This document shows, one piece after another, positions 8,377-19,127 of a DNA stretch of 37,791 bases (position 1 is the stretch's first letter; each line of letters starts with the position of its first letter). The notes under the pieces were generated by a model. It did no database searches. It saw nothing but the letters and a program-made list of their open reading frames with translations, and was not told the DNA's origin. This stretch comes from Scleroderma bovista (lineage: Eukaryota; Basidiomycota; Agaricomycetes; Boletales; Sclerodermataceae). Location: NCBI GenBank assembly GCA_037178675.1, contig JAYMGJ010000673.1:1-37791 (forward strand), written 5' to 3'. A program made the translations under genes and the position numbers.

Positions 8377-9394
8377 TCTGGACCCCTGGTACCCTTCTTG
8401 TGGCTGTTTTGTCTCGGATCAATCCCCCTATTTATCTCAGATCTTCCCCATTCTTGTCCCATCAAATTCCTGATGGTACACAGCCCCCCATCAAACTTCT
8501 TAGGCTGTGCATCAATGACTCCTTCTGCTGTGCAGTGACTCATCCCTTGCTTACTGATGCTCTCTTGTCATCAGTATTACTCTATCCCTTTCACATTTTG
8601 GGTATATTACTCAGCTGATGACTCACTCCCTTACCAATCAATCTTGTCATGCAGCTTACTCATTCCTTTACTCAGCAGCTTATTCATGCTCCCTATGCTT
8701 ACTCATTCCTGCTTATCCCATGCTTACTGATCGCTTACAAACCCCTTACAAAGCTCTTACCAATCCCTTACCAATCCTTGACAAATTCTGCTTACTCCCT
8801 TCTCTTTTTGTACTTTAATGCTGTGCCCCCCCATGTATTTAAACCCCTGGGCTCAGCCCAGTGAAAAGAAACCCAATTGCACGAAATTATCCCTCTCTCA
8901 GACTCTCTCAGTCAGTATCCCCTCAGCTCTTTGAGTCTTGTAGGCTTCAGTGAAGGTCTAAAGGCTCTGATATCTCAAGTTTATTCAATCCATTCAAGTC
9001 CAAGTATTTCTCTAGGCTCAAGCGGAGTCTAGCCAGTCAATCCTTCATCTCTCATTGCTTCTGGACATCAGGAGCCCCCTTGTCCCCTTGCTGCACCAAT
9101 CTCTAGGTGTAGTATTGCTGTTTCAGTCTCAGTCACCTCAATCCCCGCTTTGACACTTCCTAGGCTTTAGGAAGAGTCCAGACCCCTATCCCCTTTGTCT
9201 TCTATTACTCCTGTACCCCAGGAGTATCCTGCATCACTGTCTGCATCACCCTGTTGGTGTAGATCCCCTTTCCCCCTCCTCAGCATATCCTCTCTGGACA
9301 CCACGGAGGTAAACCACCACTCGCACTTTTCATAGTCCTTTGTTGGTGTTGTGTTTGGGTTGTTGTTTCGACCTAAACCCACACTTTGACTCAC
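8377..9394 (+). repeat. Right arm of ~1-kb inverted repeat (long-LTR family)
   Basis: Plus-strand copy of the long-LTR family: CGGATCAAT near the 5' end, several CTTACCAATC/CTTACTGATC repeats at 8640-8790, a TATTTAAACCCC box near 8836, the CTAGGCT...AGTCTAG motif at 9012-9032, and the ACTTTGACTCAC terminus at 9394. The LTR identity is inferred from family-level similarity to 3700-4200 and 11404-12601. No primer site or polyprotein is attached. Confidence 0.8.
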
Positions 9395-9540
9395 CGAACA
9401 CGCCCTATCAGCCACCTCCTTAAGATACAACCAGTTGGATTTGCCATTGGTGGATGTTTCTGACCTTACATTTGCACCAACTTTACCTTGAGCTGACATT
9501 TTCAACTCCAGATATTTTTTGTTTTGGGGCTTCACATGAG

Positions 9541-10080
9541 TGACAGTGATCTGTGAGTGTGTTTGCACTCCCATCACTGTCCACGTTTGGTTCAGGGGGC
9601 TTCATGTTTGTGGCAGCGATCTGTGGGTGTGTTTGCACTCCTGTTGCTGTCCACATTTGGTTCAGGGGGGCTTCATGTTAGCGGCAGCAATCTGTGGGTG
9701 TGTTTGCACTCCTGTCGCTGTCTGTGATTGGTTCAGGGGGACTTCACATTAGTGGCAGCAATCTGTGGGTGCATTTGCACTCCTGTTGCTGTCTGTGATT
9801 GGTTCAGGGGGATTCATGTTAGTGGTAGTGATCTGTGGGTGCGTTTGCACTCCTGTTGCTGTCCACGATTGGTTCAGGGGGATTCATGTTAGTGGCAGTG
9901 ATCTGTGGGTGTGTTTGCACTCCTGTTGCCATCTGCGGTTGGTTCTGGGGGATTTGTGTTAGCGGTTGCAACCTGTGAGTGTGCTTGCACTCCCATCACT
10001 GTCTATGTTTGGTTCTGGGGGCTTCTTATTAGCAGCAGTGATCTGTGAGTGTGCTCACATTCCTCATCATCCTGCTTTTG
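9541..10080. repeat. 70-bp tandem repeat, eight units
   Basis: CTGTG(A/G)GTG starts at 9551, 9621, 9692, 9762, 9833, 9903, 9973 and 10043, spacings of 70-71 bp. Each unit carries TTTGCACTCC, a TGTC(C/T) block, TTGGTTC(A/T)GGGGG and a TTCATGTTAG-like block. Because 70 is not a multiple of three, no frame stays open through it. Confidence 0.85.
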
Positions 10081-10772
10081 CAGGTAAGGAACCTTTTCTT
10101 TCTTTATTTACAAATACTGACAATTGTCTGTCAGTATATCCCAAGGACAGCAGGTAAGGTGCTCTCTTTTTGTTTGCAAATACTAATCACACTCTGTCTC
10201 CGCATCCTTCAGGTCACTAACCATTTGCCCCCGTCCCTACCTTACAAGTATTTCCCGCTGTCACGCACCAAACATGTTTGGTACTGTGGACATGGAGAAA
10301 GTTAGCCGATGAAACTAATGCGAAGAACGCACACCCAAGATCTGTTGAAAGATTGTCCCGACTTGAGGGATACAGACAGCCCTCGCTATCCATATCACGC
10401 AAAGTCAAGACTATCCTTATGCGAAGAATGAATACAAGCTTGTCATAGCCATCTATCGCACAAGAATGACTATCCTGGAGCGAGAGATGAATGCCATTGT
10501 CTGGCAGTCATCCCTCGCACAAGAACCGCCAAGAAGCAGAAGAATCCAAGGATTGGTGATCATTTCAGTATGAGAGAGGAATGCAACCTACTGCAGTCCA
10601 ACTCCCATGCCAGAACAACCAAAGAAGCAGAAGAAACGATAGAGAAACGAAGGAGAAAAGGAAGAATCATTTTTAGCGCCCAAATGTCAAATTTAGGCGC
10701 CCAGTGCCGGCATTCCGATATTTTGAATAGCTCCGCCATTTTTGAAGCTATCAATCATGTGACTATACCATC
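10081..10772. other. Unassigned stretch with possible short exons
   Basis: I see no convincing gene. CAGGTAAGG occurs at 10081 and 10151, each preceding a pyrimidine-rich run, and could be splice sites of a decayed gene. A short open segment from about 10315 (DLLKDCPDLRDTDSPRYPYH) looks protein-like but is closed by a stop near 10430. CGCAAAGTCAAGACTATCCT-like and CGCACAAGAATGACTATCCT-like lines form a loose repeat. Confidence 0.25.
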
Positions 10773-11270
10773 ATGGAGCCTAGACCATGGTCTATCTGCC
10801 TGTCAAGTTCCGACGTAAATCCGTTCATTTCCCACGGAGATATTCCACCTGCAATCCAGACACCCGCTTCATCACTCACTATGGAGTCCACATTTTCTCT
10901 GGAACGTTTCTCTGCTATTGCAGCAGACCTCAACTATGTCCTGCTCTTGGGACAGCCTCTCCCTGAGCTCCTGTGTACTGTCTGGTACATATCTTCCCAG
11001 CCTGCTCCCTCAGTCCCTCTCGTTCTCGGTCAGCGCGTTCTCCTCGTCAGTCCTGCGTTGCGCACATACTTTGGTCATCTCAAGTCTATCGTTAGACTTG
11101 AAAATTCATACCTGGTCGTCTCTGTGTCTCCTGAGTCCTCTGCATATGGTCCTTTCATCCCAGAGTCCTGTCACATCCATCTTCCTCTATCATTCATCTC
11201 GCTTCCCTGGACACATCGAATCCGCTACTTGCGATTCTCTTCCCTGCTATCCTGCAACAAACACGAATGA
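10773..11270 (+). CDS. Hypothetical ORF, 165 codons, unrecognised
   Basis: ATG at 10773 (alternative in-frame ATG at 10881) opens a frame to 11270. The product is Ser/Pro/Leu-rich with hydrophobic stretches (LNYVLLLGQPLPELL, VPLVLGQRVLLVSP) and no motif I know. Serine and leucine are over-represented partly because the DNA is TC-rich. It lies between a 70-bp tandem array and a long LTR, so it may be a fragment of a transposable-element gene or a chance frame. Confidence 0.22.
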   Translation: MEPRPWSICLSSSDVNPFISHGDIPPAIQTPASSLTMESTFSLERFSAIAADLNYVLLLGQPLPELLCTVWYISSQPAPSVPLVLGQRVLLVSPALRTYFGHLKSIVRLENSYLVVSVSPESSAYGPFIPESCHIHLPLSFISLPWTHRIRYLRFSSLLSCNKHE

Positions 11271-11403
11271 AACAGTGCTCTAGAACCCTTCTTAGGAGCC
11301 CTAATAGAGTACAGAACCTTCCCCTTACTGCTCAAGGGAAGACTGCACTTTGGGAGCGCCAAATTTCGCGTTTTTGCTCTACAGAAGCTCAATCCAAGGG
11401 ATT

Positions 11404-12601
11404 TGTGACACTCTGTGACCAGCTGTGACTCTACTTGTCATTCCAGGCCCCCTGACACTGCTCTTCTGGTCGGATCAATTCTTTTATTATCCCCCAGCCA
11501 CTCCCATCAGTGGCACTGCTTCAGAAGCTCATCTCCAGATCTAAAGTTCAATAAATCACAGGTTGTGCTTCCCTTCTGTCTGAGTCACACAGAGTCACTC
11601 TGGCTCACTCTGACTCACTCTGCTGCGCATTATTCATCCCCTCTTGGCATTACTAATCCCCATTACTCCCCTTACCAATCACTTACCAATCATCCTTCAA
11701 ATCATGCTTATCATGCTGCTTATCAATTCATGACTCATGCCCCTATGATTCATATGCATTATGTCATCGCATATGCTCATTTAGCTTCGATCTACTCATC
11801 CCCTGCTTTCCCCCCTTCTCTTTTGGGCCCCATGCAATGGTTTTTCCATATTCTTGATTATGCACCCCTTTTTACCTATGTTTTTGCTCTTTCCCTTGGC
11901 TCAGCAGCTTGTTCAGGCTCTCCCCATCGATGACTCAGCCTGATTACACTGCTTATCAATCGCTTACCAATTTCTTACCAATCTCTTACCAAGCACTTAG
12001 TCATTTGTGCTTACAGGGCCACAGCCCCTCCTGTATATAAACCAGCAGCCAAAGGCTGCAAGGAAGTGTCTGCTTCCCCCTCAATAAAGCGACCACATTC
12101 ACTCTCCCTCACTGTCTATAAGCTCTATCTCTGTCTTTGGACTTGTAGGTCACTCAGTGCTGGCCTAAAGCTCCTATATTGTTGTTTATCAGATATATCT
12201 TGTATCTGATCATTTCTCTAGGCTGAAGCGCAGTCTAGCATCACTGTCCACTCTATCCCATCACTGTCCATTGCATTCTTGAAGCAGGAACTGTCCCCTT
12301 GCTTCCCTGTTGCTCCATCACTGCTGTTACACCCCTGTCATCAATCTATCATCGCTCTTCAATCCCAGGACTCTTCCTAACCACTGTGGTAGGCTGAAGA
12401 GGAGTCAATACCATCCCCAGTCGCATCTATTCCCCATCAGAAGCCCTTTCCTTCCCTCCTGCATCCTGCCTGAAGGCGTGCAGCACATCCCTCTGAGGAG
12501 ATTAAATACCAGAAACGCAAAGGAAGACCACCACTCGCATATTGCTGTCATTTGGTGTTGGTTGTTGGTTTTTCTGACCTCTTCCCTCACTTAGGCGCAC
12601 A
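11404..12601 (+). repeat. Diverged long LTR (third branch of the family)
   Basis: The segment starts TGTGACACTCTGTGACC and ends AGGCGCACA, about 1.2 kb with TG...CA ends. It shares the family plan: CGGATCAATTC near the start, CTTACCAAT repeats at 11950-12000, TATATAAA near 12034, GACTTGTAGG...GCCTAAAGCTC, the CTAGGCT...AGTCTAG motif at 12218-12238, and ACCACCACTCGCAT..TTGGTGTTGGTTGTTG near the end. Overall identity to the other copies is low. The matching partner LTR is not in the window. Confidence 0.6.
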
Positions 12602-13806
12602 CCGCGTGTACCCAGAGTAAGTAAATCACCTGTATGAAACTTTGCATTCGACTCACCAATCCCTCAGCATTCACACTGCTGCACAGACCCTTTGCCTAGG
12701 AGTTCCCAGCCTAGTTGCCAATTAGCGTATTTGGCTGCTTTCGATACTAGTAGATTTCTCCTTGGGAGCCAGTTTTCCAAGTGGAGGGCCCCCTCTTGAC
12801 AACCTGACTCCCACTTTATTTTGGTAGAGCATTGTGTTTAGACTACCTATTTAGTAGTACTTCACTCGCAAATTTGAGCTCTAGACTTGGATGTCAAAAT
12901 ATCAATTTGTCAGGCCATTCCAGGTCACATGATCATGTGATTTGACTAAGAGCTTGCGCTGACATTTGCAACACAAGTTAGAAGATAGGGGAGAGTCCCA
13001 GCGAGCAACAGTACCCAATAAGGGTTGTCAGGGTCTGTCGCCTGGATTATCAGAGAGGTAGCGATACCTTTTGCAGCCTGTGCTATCACCAATATTTGAT
13101 GGCTGTATCACTTGCTCTGAGTTCCATAAGTACGAACAAATATCAACTAATCTCCTTGCCTCAACACCAACAATGGCTCAAAAAGAAACAACCCTCCATG
13201 CCCGAAGTACATCCTATTCAACAATGCCTCATTTATAGGACTTTACGCTGAGATATGTCCATCACCATTGAACCCACCAGTCTATCGCAAATCACCAAAG
13301 CACCCCAATGCAGATACCCAACAAGATACCCCAACAAGATACCTTACATAGTTGTCCTGCAAATATTCGCTATAGTTAGCCCAATACATTACATTCCTGT
13401 GGCCCCAGGGAAACACATCTTAGCGCAAGTGTTTGCTTGTAGTGGTATATATATCTCCAATAGCCAATACTTTCTCTGTGAAGTCCCCCCGCTAGCATCG
13501 CAAATAGTTTCATTGTACAATGGTTTTAGGATGTAGTCTACATTGCTATTGCACTGCGCAGTCGTATCTGCGTATGTAATACCGTAGCGGCTTGTGCGGG
13601 CTTCAAGCTTTGTGCCTGATTGACCGTGTAACCAAATCAGAGCTAGAGTTTGATGCTTTCTCACCAGAAGCAAATCCAAATCCAAATCGGGTTTAGACTT
13701 TGATGTGAATAAAGGCTTACTGCATTTAGGATGGTTTGGTTTTGAGGCCATTCTCACAAGACAGAAATGCAACCTGGTTGCCAAGGAAAATTTTCTTCAT
13801 TCCACC
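12602..13806. other. No recognisable gene
   Basis: This 1.2-kb AT-richer stretch holds no gene I can support. A minus-strand open frame at 13389-13784 (131 codons) has unremarkable composition and no motif. The stretch may include the upstream region or terminal repeat of the decayed TET/KDZ unit that follows. Confidence 0.35.
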
Positions 13807-15169
13807 ATGTCCTCTGAAGAGGAAATCCGCAGCTCTATCTTTTCTTACCTCACTAAAATCCTGGATGATGCAGTAAAGGACACCTGCCTGGTTCAAGGGA
13901 CCCATATATCCATCCCAAAATTACAGAAACCCAGGTATGTCTTCAGGCAGCATTTTCGGCCTTGCTGACATCACTAGAATGAGGGCCCAAAATGACTTGT
14001 CAAGTCTATATGACATCCCAAATTTGGGAAAGTGGTCGGAGACTCTTCCGGAGCAACAGTTGGGCCTCAGTGCTGCAACAATTGCAGCTGCCTTTCTTAA
14101 CCCTTGTGAGGAATTTCCTGTTTCCATGGAAAAAAAATTTTATTAGAGGTCTAGTGGTGGTGAACTGGGACTCCAACAGATTTGCGCAGACTGTCAAGGG
14201 TGGAGCTTCAAAGTCTACCCGCCATCCTCAACTGGAAAATTTTTTTGAGAGGGCCAAGCTTGGCGTCATCGATAAACCAGCTACCGTAGTGGACAAACAT
14301 GGGAAGATTCTACTATGGTATCTCCCCAACATACTTTGGGATGACTTTGTGGTGAGTTGCACCTAATTTACTAACGTTGAATATCTTGATTGCGGACTGT
14401 CTGCAGGTGAAACTCAACAACACCGTGAAAGACTTGAAGTCAAATTTAGTCAACAAATCTGCAGATTCATTCAAAACTCACTCTTGGTGATTCCGTAACT
14501 TCCTTCCTAATCAGAAGAATTTCAGTTCAGGCATGCTATCTATAGCCCCTGGGACATTTATGGTGGGGCATAAAGTAAGTTTGATGAATCAATATTGATT
14601 TCCATTGAGAAAATGTTAACTTGCAGCATTAGCGTCTGGTGGATCCGATTTTGCCAACCATTTCACTCAAGTCACAAAAGGTTCAATGATGGTTGCAGAA
14701 GGTAGAACTCTTTGAGCGGTTCACAAATGCTATCTTGGGCATTGTCCATCTGGATCTCCTCCAGGCTGGCTTGGATGCAAATGCGATCCTTAATGACAAT
14801 TTGTCTGACAAGCCTTACAATTGGACTTCAGCTTATTCCGGTATGGATCTTATTGTCAACCGGATCACACCTCCCCACAGGGATGCTGGCAGTGCCCTTT
14901 CCTTTTATGATCTCCTGGTTAGTTTAGGCAAGGGGCATCAAGCCAATTTCCAAGTGACAGACCTGGGCACATGTTTTACATACCAACCAGGAACACTAAT
15001 TTTCCTGACTGGGAAAGTATTGGAACATGCAGTGCCACCATGGGGAGGGGGGGAGAGGGCCATAATTGCTCACTACATGAAGGACCTTCTGCATGACAGG
15101 ATGGATGTGCCATGTCCCTTATTGCCTTCTCAGATGGGCTGGTGGGCAAAATTTGGTTCTGGGAAGTAA
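13807..15169 (+). pseudogene. TET/JBP-type 2-oxoglutarate/Fe(II) dioxygenase, decayed
   Basis: Exon-like segments run from MSSEEEIRSSIF (13807) to a stop at 15167-15169. The C-terminal block (14693-15169) matches the fungal TET/JBP catalytic domain: the iron ligands HxD in PPHRDAGSA (His 14876, Asp 14882), a distal His in KVLEHAVPPW (15026) and the oxoglutarate-binding Arg in GERAIIAHYMKD (15056). The family oxidises 5-methylcytosine in DNA. GTGAGT at 14352 with CTGCAG ending at 14406, and GTAAGT at 14575 with TTGCAG ending at 14626, bound two introns. Lesions: a frameshift at the A-run near 14130, and in-frame stops at 14488 (TGA), 14630 (TAG) and 14687 (TGA). It stands head-to-tail with a KDZ transposase relic, the arrangement described for basidiomycete TET/JBP genes. 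Confidence 0.85.
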
Positions 15170-15210
15170 GTTCAGTTGTTACTTAATGGTGGGTAGTGAT
15201 AGCCATTACT

Positions 15211-15356
15211 TATTGATCCATGTGATTGTGTAAAGGTGATGACAGCTACTTATTTCAGTTAGGCCAGATAGGGTAGTGGGGTGTTACTTATTGATCCATG
15301 TGATTGCATAAAGGTGATGGCAGCTACTTATTTCAGTTAGGCCAGATAGGGTAGTG
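15211..15356. repeat. 78-bp direct duplication between the TET and KDZ relics
   Basis: TATTGATCCATGTGATTG... at 15211-15278 is repeated at 15289-15356 with only a few transitions. Confidence 0.75.
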
Positions 15357-15459
15357 ATAGCCGTTACTTTTTGCTGTGTTGGAATTTTACTTGGTATGAT
15401 GACAGGATCTAGGGCAAAGAAACTTAGTTCACTCTGGCAGATTGTCAATCCAGACAATC

Positions 15460-16880
15460 ATGTCTCCAGTACCTCGTAAGGAAAAAAGAAACAGAGCCAG
15501 AAACCATGGATCTGGTGGCTCCAGTCGCAGGTCTGGGCATGCGGGCATTGTAACCCACACCCCAGTCCGAACTAGAAGGGGAAAAATAACCTATGAAGAG
15601 GTTCCCACCTGGCAGTACTATCGAGCTTCTTCTACTGAAGAAGATGAGACTCCTGCAAGAAAAAGGATAAAATCACCAAGAGGGGCTGCTGAGGGTAGCC
15701 ACCTTCTCAACGAGGTTTCTCAACTGATAGATGAGCAAGACCCTGCTGATTTCCTTGCATCTGCAAGGCGGAAAACCAAGGTCAAGACCATCTTTTAATT
15801 CAGTCCCATTGATTTTCTTATCTAGTAAAAGACCCAGAACGACTTTTGTCGGAATGGATTCCCTGGCGAGCTCGGTATCTTTTGATAATCTTGGAGTGCG
15901 AACATCCTGCTTTGACCGAGGAATGTCAAGTTTGCCACCAGGTTACTGCTAATATCCGATGCCTTTCTTGTCAAACCAGTTATATGTGGTGTGGGCCCTG
16001 CGCTGTCATGTCTCACATCCATAACCCCTTTCACTGCATTCAACAATGGACCAGACGATTTTATGATAATATCACCCTCCACGATCTTGGCTATGTCTTT
16101 AATCTAGGTCATAATGGAGCTCCATGCTCCAACAATATGTTGGAGTATGGGGGGGACTGGTTCTGTGATCAATTCACTGTTGTTCACTCTACTGGAATAT
16201 TTGTACACCATCTGAGGTGGTGTAGGTGCAATGATGCAAGTCTGGAAGACCGGCACCTCCAGCTGCTTTGGTCTCACATATTCCCATCTACTGTCATTAG
16301 GCCCCAGACTGGATTCACCTTCGACGTCCTGGATCATTTCCTCATTGATGCTCTGGAATGCAAAACTTCCACCTGGAGTTTCTATCAAAAGATCTGCCAT
16401 TTCTCAAATAATGCCTTTCCAGACTCCCTTCCAGTAAGTCTTTCAACTACAAACTTTCCTTCTATGCTACATGGTTTTATTTAGGATCGTTATCGAGAAT
16501 TGCTGAGGGTCTCTTGGATGTGGAGAGATCTCTCCAACAGGAAAAGGGCTGGCTTTGGTCACAATACAGAAAGGGATCCTAAACATGGGGAGTTGGCTGT
16601 ATTTTGCCCTGCCTGCCCCCAATCAGGAATTAACTTGCCAGGTGACTGGAAGGATGTCTATACTGAGTTGGTTCTTTGTTATATTTTGGAAAAGGCTTGA
16701 TGGATTGATTATTATTCAAGGGATACTGTGGCTGTGCGATATGTGGTAGATGGAAACTTTACAGCTCAGCACATGAAGGTGAGGAGGCCAGAATGTGATG
16801 TTGCCTTGGCAGATGGACTAGGGTATATGGTTGAAGATGGCCCTTATCAGAACCATGTATCATCAGCCCATGAGACCCAG
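15460..16880 (+). pseudogene. KDZ-family DNA transposase with CxC2 cysteine cluster, truncated
   Basis: An ATG at 15460 starts a basic, low-complexity N-terminus (RKEKRNRARNHGSGGSSRRS) as in KDZ transposases. After a probable intron the frame resumes at DPERLLSEWIPWRARYLL (near 15835). The CxC2 zinc-ribbon-like cluster follows (CQVCHQVTANIRCLSCQ, then CGPCAV, about 15925-16010), then the conserved HLRWCRC and YRELLRVSWMWRDL blocks. An intron lies at 16434-16484 (GTAAGT...TTTAG). FCPACPQSGINLPGDW and VDGNFTAQHM are typical KDZ motifs. An in-frame TGA sits at 16698-16700. The coding match ends near 16876, where satellite DNA begins, so the catalytic C-terminus is missing. It once mobilised a cut-and-paste type element of basidiomycetes and is now dead. 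Confidence 0.85.
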
Positions 16881-17420
16881 TTTTTGATAATTAATGCACA
16901 AACCTTATGCTACTGGCACCATCATTTGAAAACCTTCACATATCCCCACAGGCAGATATCCATCCATGGATAGATAGGGGTCAAGATGGATAGCCATTGT
17001 ATTATGTGGGAACAGTTGTTTATAATCAATTCACTAACCTCTGCCTTCAATATGCTACCAGAACCCTCATTGAAAAACTTCTCCCACATAATATAATGGT
17101 TATCCTTCTTGACCTCCATCTATCTGCGGATGGATATCTGCCTGCAGGGGTATGTGGGGGGTTTCCAATGAGGGTTCCAGTAGCATATTGAAGGCAGAGG
17201 TTGGCAGACTGATTATAAACAACTATTCCTGCATAATATAATGGCTATCTGCCTTGACCCCCATCCAACCACAGATGGCCATCCATCTGGTGGGGCATGT
17301 GGAGGTTGTCTGTGAGGGTGCTGGCAGGATATTGAAGACAAAGGTTAGTGCATTCATTATAAACCACCTTTCCTGGATAACATAATGGTTATCCTTCTTG
17401 ACCACCTGTGGGTGGTTATC
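16880..17420. repeat. ~145-bp satellite units in opposed orientation
   Basis: 16880-17078 carries a unit in the orientation of 4201-4730 (GATAGATAGGGGTCAAGATG, TTATGTGGGAACAGTTG, CTCTGCCTTCAATATGCTAC). From about 17085 to 17400 two further units are reverse-complemented (CACATAATATAATGGTTATC, TAGCATATTGAAGGCAGAG). The switch point lies near 17080. The array replaces the 3' part of the KDZ gene. Confidence 0.75.
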
Positions 17421-18349
17421 CACCTGGGTCATCAACCCACAAATGGACATCCATTCCATGGCAAATCCTTGACTGGAATCAGCAGGTTTTGTGCACTGGT
17501 AGCATATACCAGCAAGTAGTAACCTCCACAGCAGTAATCCCCAGTAAATAATCCTGCAGCAGCCCTCCTGCAGCAGTAATCCCGCAGTAGTAAACCAGCA
17601 GTGCTGATAATTTATTAACATGCACACAGTAATATTTGGGCCCACTTGTATGACATGGTGACAACACCTACACATGACTGATTAATCCACCTTAACCAAC
17701 ACCATAGCCCACACATATCCCATGATGATAATCCCAAAGCCATGTAGCCCACCCCTGTTATATGGTGACAGGTGGTCCTGGGCTCCCACTCTGCTGGCCC
17801 ATCCCACCCAGGTGAATATCACCCTCATCTGGCCGTCTCATATGGCCTACACAGGTGCATGGGCTCGCTTAGTAGTAGGGTGCAGATATGTAATGTAGTT
17901 GATTGCAGGTTGGCCAGTGGTGACCTGTTGGCAGGTCATGTTTGCTAAACCAGTGAATACACAAGAATACATACCAGCCACCTCACATTACCCCTTGAGA
18001 CTCGAGCTGACTCAGAGCAGGATATCCTGATGTGAATGGGGACACCATGGGGGGGTTCCCATTCCCAGTTTAACAAAGAATCTAAGCATGAGTGCAGTAA
18101 AGAGGATTATGCCTGCTACACTTCCAACTCTGGCAATGAGTTCCACAAGAACGTTCAGTCATCAGCAAACTGACCTTCTTTCTTAGCCAAGCTTCCAGAC
18201 TTCCCAGGACTTAGCCAAGTGCCCATCCCAGCACAGTCTGGCCTAGACTGGCACAGCTAGTGCAGATTTTGATAGTTCATTTAGATTTGACAGTTCAAAT
18301 CTAGATATGCAAATTTCCACATAATGTACCTACATTGTACCTAGTGTTT
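17421..18349. other. Non-coding stretch with simple motifs
   Basis: I see no gene. GCAGTAATCC-type units recur at 17520-17600, and a GCCCAC/TATGG(T/C) tract at 17690-17880 resembles 4731-5130. The rest is unremarkable. Confidence 0.35.
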
Positions 18350-18497
18350 TAAGGTCCAGTCCAGTCCAGTCCTGGACCCCTTTTTTGGGAGGACCAGGAC
18401 CAGGACCAGTCCTCCAAATCTCAGAAAAAGGGAGGACTGAGGACTGGATCACTTAGGACCAGTCCTTTCAGAGGATTGGTGCAGATTGATATCAGGA
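18350..18497. repeat. GGACCAGTCC/CAGTCC simple-repeat tract, split by the Gypsy insertion
   Basis: GTCCAGTCCAGTCC, GGACCAGGACCAGGACCAG and palindromic GGACCAGTCCT units fill the tract. Related GGACTG(A)-rich sequence resumes at 26389, so the Gypsy element inserted into this tract. Confidence 0.6.
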
Positions 18498-18502
18498 CCA
18501 CC
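18498..18502. repeat. 5' target-site duplication of the Gypsy element
   Basis: CCACC precedes the 5' LTR and is repeated at 26384-26388 after the 3' LTR. Confidence 0.85.
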
Positions 18503-19125
18503 TGTTACGACCATGTCCAACTCCGGACTCTTATCTGGTTACTCTGGTCGCATCGCAGCACTACAGCTCAACTCCGGACCTCTGCGCGTTACTCCGGTCC
18601 CGGACGCGCACATACTCTTCCGCTAAGTGCGACCCTTTGCATTAATCCCTATCCAGTCGTTACTTCACTTCTCCGTCAACCCTGTAGTACCGTGAGTTCT
18701 CCGTGCTCTGTTTATATCTTCTACCTTGTAGTATTTTCTCCGGACCTTACTTATTTTCATCGGACCTGACCTAGTCCCAACTCCGGTTATTCCTTGTCCG
18801 CCCTTTGGGCTGTTTACTTGTCACCGTAAATACTCGACCCTAGTTCTCCGTAGTATAAGTACCCTGTACTCCGTCCTGTATACCTCAGTCTGAAATCAAC
18901 CATAGTCTCTACTCCTGATCTTGCCCGTCTCCGTCTCTGTCTCCGTCTCCCCTTCTTGACCGGAACCTACGCAAGGGATCAATGCTCGTTGTCCTTAGTC
19001 GTTGAATCCAAGCGGTCACCAACTCCGGCCGGACTAATCTCTTGTCCAGCCCTCTGCTCTCCCCCTTCGTCCACTTCTGTCCGGACTTGACCGGACCCCC
19101 TACCGGAGTAGACCCGGACTTGACA
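18503..19125 (+). repeat. 5' LTR of the Gypsy element
   Basis: TGTTACGACC...GGACTTGACA, 623 bp. Relative to the 3' LTR it has T for C at 18536, T for C at 18983, A for G at 19073, and keeps G at 18675 where the 3' LTR has A. A CTCCGTCTC-type pyrimidine-rich R-U5 region follows the TATA box. Confidence 0.95.
18854..18859 (+). promoter_or_regulatory. LTR TATA box (TATAAG)
   Basis: TATAAG lies 33 bp upstream of AGTCTGAAAT (18887-18896), which the self-priming complementarity marks as the probable transcript start. The spacing fits a TATA promoter. Confidence 0.65.
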
Positions 19126-19127
19126 GT

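Noticed and set aside
8099..8618. Mirror-image 107-codon frames in the inverted repeat
   Set aside because: Both arms give the same frame because of the palindrome. The sequence behaves as LTR, and the starts are not ATG.
11415..11933. 172-codon plus-strand frame
   Set aside because: It lies wholly within the long-LTR copy and has TC-rich, Ser/His/Tyr-biased composition without motifs.
8377..12601. A full retrotransposon bounded by the right arm and the LTR at 11404-12601
   Set aside because: The two LTRs are too diverged to be a pair, and no gag or pol lies between them.
13389..13784. 131-codon minus-strand frame
   Set aside because: No motif, no splice or promoter context, next to a decayed plus-strand transposon unit. 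A chance frame cannot be excluded.
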